A stretch of 64,000 bases of DNA, from the NCBI RefSeq assembly GCF_007859325.1, contig NZ_VOHK01000002.1, forward strand, positions 1 through 64,000, written 5' to 3'. This DNA comes from Luteimonas marina (GTDB taxonomy: Bacteria > Pseudomonadota > Gammaproteobacteria > Xanthomonadales > Xanthomonadaceae). Below, one piece after another: positions 58,091 to 64,000 of this stretch (positions are counted from its first letter, which is position 1; each line of letters opens with the position of its first letter). A program made the position numbers and the translations under genes. Under the pieces are notes generated by a model that saw only the letters and a program-made list of their open reading frames with translations, had not been told where the DNA came from and did not search any database.

Positions 58091-60580
58091 ATGGGGTTTC
58101 CGATCACGCCATTGCTGCCGGAGGTGCTGCGCAGCCTCGACGCGCACCCGCGCCTGGTGCTGGAGGCGCCGCCCGGCGCGGGCAAGACCACGCAGGTGCC
58201 GCTGGCGCTGCTCGATGCGCCGTGGCTGGCGGGTCGGAAGATCGTGATGCTGGAGCCGCGCCGGGTGGCGGCGCGCAGCGCGGCGATGTTCATGGCCAGG
58301 CAGCTGGGCGAGGACGTAGGCGGCACCGTCGGCTACCGCATCCGCTTCGAGCACCGGGTGTCGTCGCGCACGCGGATCGAAGTGGTGACCGAGGGCATCC
58401 TCACCCGGATGATCCAGGACGATCCGACGCTGGAGGGCGTCGGCGCGCTGTTGTTCGACGAATTCCACGAGCGCCATCTCGCCGGCGACCTCGGCCTGGC
58501 GCTGGCGCTGGACGTGCAGGGCTCGCTGCGCGGGGAACTGCGGATCGTCGCGATGTCGGCGACGCTGGATGGGGAACGGCTGGCGGCGTTTCTCGATGCG
58601 CCTCGGCTGTCGAGCGAAGGCCGGAGCTTCCCGGTGCGCGTCGAGCACTTCCCCGCGCGCCGCGACGAAGCGCTGGAGTCGCAGCTACGGCGCGCGGTGG
58701 AGCAGGCGCTGGCGCAGCATCCCGGCGACGTGCTGGTGTTCCTGCCGGGACGGCGGGAGATCGCGCGTGCCGAGGCGGCGCTGTCGGGGTGCGGGCCGGA
58801 CATCGAAGTCCTGCAGCTGCACGGTGACCTGCCCGTCGAACAGCAATCGCGCGTGCTGCAGCCGTCCGCCGCCGGCCGCCGCCGCGTCGTGCTCGCCACC
58901 AACGTCGCCGAGTCCAGCGTCACCCTGCCCGGCGTGCGCGTGGTCATCGACAGCGGCCTCGCGCGCGAGCCGCGCTACGACCCGAACAGCGGTTTTTCGC
59001 GGCTCGAAGTGGTGGCGATCGCGCAGGCCTCGGCCGACCAGCGCGCCGGGCGCGCGGGCCGTGTCGCCGAAGGCGTCGCATACCGGCTGTGGCCGGCGTC
59101 GCAGCGGCTGGAGCCGCAGCGCAGGCCGGAGATCGCGCAGGTCGAACTCGCCGGGCTGGCGCTCGAACTCGCGGCCTGGGGCAACAGCGACCTGCGCTTC
59201 GTCGATGCGCCGCCGCCCGGCGCGCTGGCCGCCGCGCGCGAGCTGCTGCAGCGGCTCGACGCACTCGACGCGCGCGGCACGATCACGCCGCCCGGCCGCC
59301 GCATGCTCGCGCTCGGCACCCATCCGCGGCTGGCGGCGATGCTGCTGGCCGCGGACGGCGACGGCGAACGCGCGCTGGCCTGCGACCTGGCCGCGCTGGT
59401 CGAGGCGCGCGATCCGCTGCGCGCGCGCAGCGACGGCTGGCGCCCGCGCTGGCAGGCGCTGGCAGCGTTCCGCGCAGGCCGCGGCGATGGCGACGCGCAC
59501 CGCGGCACGCTGGCGGCGATCGACGTCGCGGCGAAGCAGTGGCGCCGCCGCATCGGCGCGGGCGCCGCGCCGCGCGCCGAGCCGCCGGCGCATGCGCTCG
59601 GCGACCTGCTCGCGCACGCTTTTCCCGACCGCATCGGCCGCCGCCACGACCGCGACCCGCAGCGCTACCAGCTCGGCAACGGCCGCATGGCGCGGATCGC
59701 CGACGACAGCGCGCTGCGCGGCGAGCCATGGATCGTCGCCAGCGAACTGCGTTTCGAGGCCAGGGACTCGCTGGTGCTGCGCGCCGCGCCGCTGGACGAG
59801 GCGCGCCTGCGCGCCGGCTTCGCCGCGCATTTCGTCGAGCGCGACGAGGTGCGCTGGGACGCCGCGCGCCGCGCGCTGGTCGCCGAGCGCGTGCGCCGCT
59901 TCGACGGCATCGTGCTCGACGCGCGTCCGGCCGGTCGCGTCGATCCGGCACTGGCGGCGCAGGCGCTGACCGACGCCGTCGCCGAGCTCGGCCTCGACGC
60001 GCTGCCCTGGAGCGACGGCTTGCGGCAGTGGCGCGCGCGGGTGCAGGCGCTGCGCGCATGGATGCCGGAGCTGGCGTTGCCCGACCTGTCCGACGACGCC
60101 CTGCTGGCCGCGCGCGAGCACTGGCTGCGGCCGCTGTTCGACGGCGCGACGCGCCTGGACGCGCTGTCGGCGGACGCGTTCGGCGAGGGCCTGCGCGCGC
60201 GGCTCGACTGGTCGCTGCGCCAGCGCGTCGACCAGCTCGCGCCGACCCGCATCGTCGTGCCCTCGGGCATGGAGCGCCGCATCGACTACGCGCTTGCGCA
60301 CGACGGTTCGCCGGAGCCGCCGGTGCTCGCGGTCAAGCTGCAGGAACTGTTCGGCCTCGCCGAAACCCCGCGCATCGCCGACGGCCGCGTGCCGCTGACC
60401 CTGCACCTGCTCTCGCCGGCCGGCCGGCCGCTGCAGGTCACGCAGGACCTGCGCGGGTTCTGGGAGCGCACGTACCCGGAGGTGCGGAAGGAGATGAAGG
60501 GGCGGTATCCGAAGCATCCCTGGCCGGACGATCCCTGGAACGCCGCCGCAACCCACCGCGCGAAGCCGCGGGGAACGTAA
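58091..60580 (+). CDS. hrpB: ATP-dependent helicase HrpB
   Basis: An 829-residue DEAH-like RNA helicase. Walker A LEAPPGAGKTTQVPLALL, motif Ia LEPRRVAARSAAMFMA, motif II LLFDEFHERH (DEFH), motif III AMSATLD, motif VI SADQRAGRAGR, then the HrpB-specific C-terminal domain with KHPWPDDPWNAAATHRAKPR. The start is the ATG at 58091 (MGFPITPLLPEVL), which overlaps nothing and matches family length. The frame runs back to 57314 over tatD and is not coding there. Role: probable RNA processing; not essential in E. coli. Confidence 0.95.
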   Translation: MGFPITPLLPEVLRSLDAHPRLVLEAPPGAGKTTQVPLALLDAPWLAGRKIVMLEPRRVAARSAAMFMARQLGEDVGGTVGYRIRFEHRVSSRTRIEVVTEGILTRMIQDDPTLEGVGALLFDEFHERHLAGDLGLALALDVQGSLRGELRIVAMSATLDGERLAAFLDAPRLSSEGRSFPVRVEHFPARRDEALESQLRRAVEQALAQHPGDVLVFLPGRREIARAEAALSGCGPDIEVLQLHGDLPVEQQSRVLQPSAAGRRRVVLATNVAESSVTLPGVRVVIDSGLAREPRYDPNSGFSRLEVVAIAQASADQRAGRAGRVAEGVAYRLWPASQRLEPQRRPEIAQVELAGLALELAAWGNSDLRFVDAPPPGALAAARELLQRLDALDARGTITPPGRRMLALGTHPRLAAMLLAADGDGERALACDLAALVEARDPLRARSDGWRPRWQALAAFRAGRGDGDAHRGTLAAIDVAAKQWRRRIGAGAAPRAEPPAHALGDLLAHAFPDRIGRRHDRDPQRYQLGNGRMARIADDSALRGEPWIVASELRFEARDSLVLRAAPLDEARLRAGFAAHFVERDEVRWDAARRALVAERVRRFDGIVLDARPAGRVDPALAAQALTDAVAELGLDALPWSDGLRQWRARVQALRAWMPELALPDLSDDALLAAREHWLRPLFDGATRLDALSADAFGEGLRARLDWSLRQRVDQLAPTRIVVPSGMERRIDYALAHDGSPEPPVLAVKLQELFGLAETPRIADGRVPLTLHLLSPAGRPLQVTQDLRGFWERTYPEVRKEMKGRYPKHPWPDDPWNAAATHRAKPRGT

Positions 60581-60627
60581 GGACCACAGGACCACAGGAC
60601 CACGAGGACCACGGGGACCACGAGGAC
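60580..60627. repeat. Short tandem repeat of GACCACAG/GACCACGAG units
   Basis: Five units of 8-9 bp after hrpB, immediately followed by the REP pair at 60627. Confidence 0.8.
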
Positions 60628-60725
60628 GTCATCCCGGCGAAAGCCGGGATCCATTGTGCCGTTGGCCTTCCCATGCGAGATGGCCATCAGGATCAAAATG
60701 GATCCCGGCTTTCGCCGGGATGACG
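60627..60725. repeat. GTCATCCCGGCGAAAGCCGG-type REP inverted pair
   Basis: CGTCATCCCGGCGAAAGCCG and its reverse complement face each other, same unit as at 43621-43713. It fills much of the 281-bp gap before 60862. Confidence 0.92.
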
Positions 60726-60861
60726 TCGGAGAGGGTGGCGGGGGCTCGACTCCCGCGGTTCCCGAACGGAACTTCAACGCCCCGCCAGCGCTCACATCGT
60801 GGCGACGCCGGCTGTCCCAGACTACGATCGCAATCGGAACCCGATTCCCCCAGGACCCCCC

Positions 60862-61230
60862 ATGAGCAGACTCGATTCGATTTCCGGCAAGGTCATGGAC
60901 CTGGTCGGCCAGGTTGGCGACAACCTCCGCACGGCGCTGCCCGACACCGCCGGCAAGTGGCTGCAGACCGGCGCCGCGCTGGGCGTGGCCAAGACCGGCA
61001 GCAAGGCCATCGGCGGCCTCATCCGCCGCAATCCGGCGGTGGCCGTCGCCGCCGCCGTGGGCGCGGGCGTGGCCTGGTACGCGGTGCACCGCCATCGCAG
61101 GAAGCAGCTGGAAGAAGGCGGCGTGATCGAAGGCAAGGCCAAGCGCATCGAGCCGCGCCGCGCGCCGCGCAAGGCGGCCAAGACGTCCACGCGTCGCGCC
61201 CCGCGCACGCGCCCCACCGCCGACGAGTAG
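60862..61230 (+). CDS. Small membrane protein, unknown function
   Basis: A 122-residue protein. One hydrophobic segment at about residues 58-76 (AVAVAAAVGAGVAWYAVH) preceded by an Arg/Gly-rich stretch (SKAIGGLIRRNP) and followed by a basic tail rich in Arg and Lys (KRIEPRRAPRKAAKTSTRRA). Start ATG at 60862 after CAGGACC. Resembles YtjA/YqjD-like small membrane proteins in topology only. No homologue named. Confidence 0.72.
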   Translation: MSRLDSISGKVMDLVGQVGDNLRTALPDTAGKWLQTGAALGVAKTGSKAIGGLIRRNPAVAVAAAVGAGVAWYAVHRHRRKQLEEGGVIEGKAKRIEPRRAPRKAAKTSTRRAPRTRPTADE

Positions 61231-61255
61231 CCGGGCAGGCGCCGGGGCGCCCGCG

Positions 61256-62359
61256 TCAGCGCGGCGCTTCGGGCAGCTCCAGCACGAAGCGCGCGCCCCC
61301 GCCCTCGCGGTCCTCGTAGCGCAGTTCGCCGCCGATGGCGTCGACGATCTGCCGCGCCAGCGACAGCCCCAGGCCGCTGGACACCGCATCGGTGGCCTGG
61401 TCCCCGGTGCGGACGCGGAAGAACGGCGTGAACAGCGACGCCTGCTGGCCCGCCGGGATGCCCGGGCCGCGATCCTCCACCCGCAGCTGCTGGAAGCCCG
61501 GCGCGCCGGCGTGCACCGACAGGTCGATGTCGCTGCCCGGCGCGTACTTGATCGCGTTGCTGATCAGGTTCTCGCACACCTGCCGCAGCACCAGCGGATC
61601 GATCGCGACCGCCGGCACCTGCGCCACCGCGGTGATGCGCAGGCTGGCGCCGCGATCCTCCAGCTGCAGCGCGTAGCGCCGCTCCAGCCAGTGCACCAGC
61701 TCCGACAGGCAGGCGCTCGAGGGTTCGCTGCCGACCTGCGCGCGCGCCGAGGCCTGTGTCTCCAGGTAGCGGCGGATGTAGCCGAGCGCGTCCACCGCAC
61801 TCTCGCGCACCATCTCCAGGTAGCGCGGGACGCGGTCCTCGCGTGTCTGCCCGGTGATCAGCAGGTCGCTGGCGAAGAAGATGCTGGTCAGCGGGTTCTT
61901 GAGGTCGTGCGCGACCAGGTTCACCAGCTCCTGGCGTTCGCGCGCCACGCGCTCGAGCCGGTCGCGGGTCAGCTTCAGGCCGATGTGCGCCTGCACGCGC
62001 GCCAGCAGCTCCTCGGGCATGAACGGCTTGGTGACGTAGTCGACCGCGCCGGCGTCGAACGCGCGCAGCAGCAGGTCGCGGTCGTGGGCGGCGGTCAGGA
62101 ACACCACCGGCAGCGCCGACCACGCCGGGTTCTCGCGCACTTCCCCGAGCAGGTCGAAGCCGTCCATGCCCGGCATCATCATGTCCAGCAGCAGCAGGTC
62201 GGGCAGCTGCCGTTCCAGCAGGCGCAGCGCCTCCTCGCCGCTTTCGGCGGTCTGCACCGAGTAGCCCTGCCGCGAGAGCAGGGCGCTGATGATGCGCAGG
62301 TTCGACGGCTGGTCGTCGACGACCAGCACGCGGCCGGCGATGGTCTTCGCGATCGGCAT
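61256..62359 (-). CDS. Hybrid receiver-sensor histidine kinase
   Basis: A 367-residue protein with the receiver domain first: VLVVDDQPSNLRIISALL, phosphoacceptor in LLLLDMMMPGMDGFDLL and TKPFMPEELLARV. Then HisKA with LVAHDLKNPLTSIF and HATPase_c with NLISNAIKYAPGSDI, EDRGPGIP and GLGLSLARQI. It has no membrane segment, so the input is a partner kinase or phosphorelay. The start at 62359 (MPIAKTIAGRV) is used; a longer frame to 62578 is poorly supported. Confidence 0.9.
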   Translation of the reverse strand: MPIAKTIAGRVLVVDDQPSNLRIISALLSRQGYSVQTAESGEEALRLLERQLPDLLLLDMMMPGMDGFDLLGEVRENPAWSALPVVFLTAAHDRDLLLRAFDAGAVDYVTKPFMPEELLARVQAHIGLKLTRDRLERVARERQELVNLVAHDLKNPLTSIFFASDLLITGQTREDRVPRYLEMVRESAVDALGYIRRYLETQASARAQVGSEPSSACLSELVHWLERRYALQLEDRGASLRITAVAQVPAVAIDPLVLRQVCENLISNAIKYAPGSDIDLSVHAGAPGFQQLRVEDRGPGIPAGQQASLFTPFFRVRTGDQATDAVSSGLGLSLARQIVDAIGGELRYEDREGGGARFVLELPEAPR

Positions 62360-62493
62360 CTGCTCCCTGCGTTCCCCGTGCAACGAATGGATTGCCGGGA
62401 CCGGCAACCGCGACCGTGAAACGTTACCAGACCGGTCGTGCGGTCGGGAATTCAGCTTGATTAACCCGCGACGGACGGGCGCCGGGACGGCAG

Positions 62494-62511
62494 GAGCGGC
62501 TTCAGCCGCTC
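62494..62511 (-). terminator. Weak hairpin after rluE-like gene
   Basis: GAGCGGC-TTCA-GCCGCTC directly at the stop codon, without a T run. It resembles a GTAG-type REP stem and may be a repeat rather than a terminator. Confidence 0.35.
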
Positions 62512-63068
62512 TATCGGGTGACGTGCCGGACATCCTCGAGCTTGCGCCAGTCACCGGACGCAAGCGCGCCAAGCGCATGCGGGCCGATCGCGACCCGCAC
62601 CAACCGCAGCGTCGGCAGGCCGACCGCCGCGGTCATCCGCCGCACCTGCCGGTTGCGCCCTTCGCGGAGGGTGAGCTGCAGCCAGGCGTCGGGCACGGTC
62701 TTGCGGAAGCGCACCGGCGGCACGCGCGGCCACAGCAGTGGCGGATCGATCGCCTGCACCTCGGCCGGCAGGGTCGGCCCGTCGTTGAGGTCGACGCCGC
62801 GGCGCAGCGCTTCGAGCTGTTCCGGCGACGGCGCGCCCTCGACCTGCACCCGGTAGGTCTTGGGCCACTTGTGCCGCGGATCGGTGATCCGGTGCGCGAG
62901 CGCGCCCTCGTCGGTCAGCAGCAGCAGGCCTTCGCTGTCGTGGTCCAGGCGGCCGGCGGGATAGACCCCGGCCGGCAGCCCGAACTCCGCCAGCGTGCGC
63001 CGCGGCGGCGTGCCGCGGTCGGTGAACTGGCACAGGACGCCGTAGGGCTTGTTGAAGGCGAGGAGCAT
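62511..63068 (-). CDS. rluE: RluE/RsuA-family pseudouridine synthase
   Basis: A 185-residue enzyme without an S4 domain. It starts [20 protein letters not shown], has the catalytic Asp in [34 protein letters not shown] and the C-terminal [20 protein letters not shown]. Short RsuA-type synthases of this form modify U2457 of 23S rRNA (RluE) in E. coli; assignment to RluE over RluB/F rests on size. The ATG at 63068 is chosen, as the upstream frame is low complexity. Confidence 0.87.
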   Translation of the reverse strand: MLLAFNKPYGVLCQFTDRGTPPRRTLAEFGLPAGVYPAGRLDHDSEGLLLLTDEGALAHRITDPRHKWPKTYRVQVEGAPSPEQLEALRRGVDLNDGPTLPAEVQAIDPPLLWPRVPPVRFRKTVPDAWLQLTLREGRNRQVRRMTAAVGLPTLRLVRVAIGPHALGALASGDWRKLEDVRHVTR

Positions 63069-63236
63069 GGGAATGGGGAATCGCGAAGCGAATGGCAAAG
63101 GGCGTTGCGCAGCCCGCGGACGCCGCCGCCGCTGCTTCGATTCCCGATGCCCCGCCCATTGGGCGCAAAGCGGTTGCACCGTGGCGTCGCGATTCGTCGG
63201 CCGCGGCGGCGGCGCAGGCTTCCCTGTCGCTGCGGG

Positions 63237-64000
63237 TTACTCGCTGCGCGGTTTCACGAACCTCAACGTCATCCGGTCGCTCTCGCCGATCGCGCGGTAC
63301 TTCTCCGCGTCTTCCGCGTCGTGGTTGTTGCCCGGCGGCAGGGTCCACACGCCGTTGGGGTGGTCCTTGCCGTCCTTCGGGTTGGCGTTGACCTCGCTTT
63401 TCGCGTCCAGCCTGAAGCCGGCGGCTTCGGCCAGCGCGATCACCTGCGCCTGGCCGACGTAGCCCGACTTGTCGTCCGCCGGCACGTCGGTCGCGGCGCG
63501 GTGCTCGACCACGCCGAGCACGCCGCCCGGCCTGAGCACGTCGAAGAAGCCCTTGAACATGCCTTCAGCCTGGCCGCTGCCGCGCCAGTTGTGCACGTTG
63601 CGGAAGGTCAGCACGAGGTCGGCGGAGCCGGCGTCGCCGAACTTCGGTGCGGCGGGGTCGTAGCCGACGACGGTGGCGGCGTCGAACTGCGCCGGTGCGT
63701 CGGCGAACCGCTTTTCGAGATTGTCCTTGCTGCGCTGCTGATAGTCGCGTCCGCGGCCTTCCGCCACCGCGGCCGGATCGACGATGGCGGCGACATAGCT
63801 GCCGTTGCCGCGCAGGTAGGGCGCGAGGATCTCGGCGTACCAGCCGCCGCCGGGAGTGATCTCGACCACGGTCTGGCCCGGCTGCAGGCCGAAGAAGGCC
63901 AGCGTCTGCGCCGGATGGCGGTACGGGTCGCGCGCGCGGTTGGCCTCGCTGCGCCAGTCGCCGGCGATGGCCGCCTGCAGCGCGGCGTCCGGCGCCGGCC
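63237..64000 (-). CDS. Predicted class I SAM methyltransferase, exported (5' end outside window)
   Basis: The open frame enters from the right edge with no start in view. Visible residues run PDAALQAAIAGDWRSEANRA, HPAQTLAFFGLQPGQ, then VVEITPGGGWYAEILAPYL (motif I, SAM loop), VLTFRNVHNWRGSGQAE and GGVLGVVEHRAATDV. It ends AIGESDRMTLRFVKPRSE. This matches COG4798 predicted methyltransferases, usually with a signal peptide that would lie beyond the edge. Substrate unknown. Confidence 0.85.
   Translation of the reverse strand, partial: PAPDAALQAAIAGDWRSEANRARDPYRHPAQTLAFFGLQPGQTVVEITPGGGWYAEILAPYLRGNGSYVAAIVDPAAVAEGRGRDYQQRSKDNLEKRFADAPAQFDAATVVGYDPAAPKFGDAGSADLVLTFRNVHNWRGSGQAEGMFKGFFDVLRPGGVLGVVEHRAATDVPADDKSGYVGQAQVIALAEAAGFRLDAKSEVNANPKDGKDHPNGVWTLPPGNNHDAEDAEKYRAIGESDRMTLRFVKPRSE

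Overview
The window is GC-rich chromosomal DNA from a gammaproteobacterium, most likely of the Lysobacteraceae/Xanthomonadaceae (Lysobacter/Luteimonas-like). This rests on the rpmH-rnpA-yidC-mnmE and dnaA-dnaN-recF-gyrB blocks either side of the replication origin, on the neighbouring M48 peptidase, TPR protein, tonB-exbB-exbD-exbD and pdxJ arrangement known from Xanthomonas, and on the repeat types present. No rRNA, tRNA or CRISPR was found.

Region 1 (1-6195) is an integron. A tyrosine-recombinase integrase with the integron-specific insert (intI, 5188-6195) reads right, away from an attI site (about 5024-5092) and an array of nine complete gene cassettes plus one cut by the left edge. All cassettes read on the minus strand and are separated by nine attC sites, seven of 60-70 bp and two of 112 bp with a shared longer hairpin. 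Base composition is clearly less GC-rich than the rest. Cassette products include an ABM-fold monooxygenase, a stand-alone HIRAN-domain protein, a DUF3806 protein, and mostly unknown membrane, lipoprotein or secreted proteins. Two cassettes show no convincing gene.

Region 2 (6196-9076) is aromatic amino-acid catabolism: an Lrp/AsnC regulator divergent from phenylalanine hydroxylase, then an aromatic aminotransferase.

Region 3 (9136-20531) looks like one functional unit for periplasmic alcohol oxidation. It holds an AcoR-type sigma-54 activator divergent from an aldehyde dehydrogenase that carries a textbook -24/-12 promoter and an upstream palindrome, then a PedF-like cytochrome c, a PQQ alcohol dehydrogenase, a secreted pentapeptide-repeat protein, a porin, azurin, a TonB-dependent receptor closely resembling the PQQ importer PqqU/YncD, and a DUF779 protein. 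No PQQ biosynthesis gene is present here, so the cofactor may be scavenged.

Region 4 (20644-28646) is mixed: an FAD/NAD(P) protein, a 2OG-Fe(II) oxygenase, a histidine kinase/response regulator pair, a radical SAM protein, cardiolipin synthase and pdxJ. Region 5 (28741-34073) is the TonB energy system with three ExbD paralogues, a TPR protein and an M48 lipoprotein.

Region 6 (34240-45095) is the origin: gyrB, recF, dnaN, a putative oriC with DnaA boxes, dnaA, then divergent rpmH, rnpA, yidC and mnmE. Region 7 (45292-63068) has a TonB-domain lipoprotein with a pentapeptide-repeat linker, two ABC-2 exporters, a TAP-like hydrolase operon, ferredoxin-NADP reductase, panE, an OmpA lipoprotein with a duplicated domain, tatD, hrpB, a receiver-kinase hybrid and an RluE-like pseudouridine synthase. 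A methyltransferase cut by the right edge closes the window. Intergenic gaps carry many convergent pairs of REP-like palindromes, one of which has become the C-terminus of TatD.
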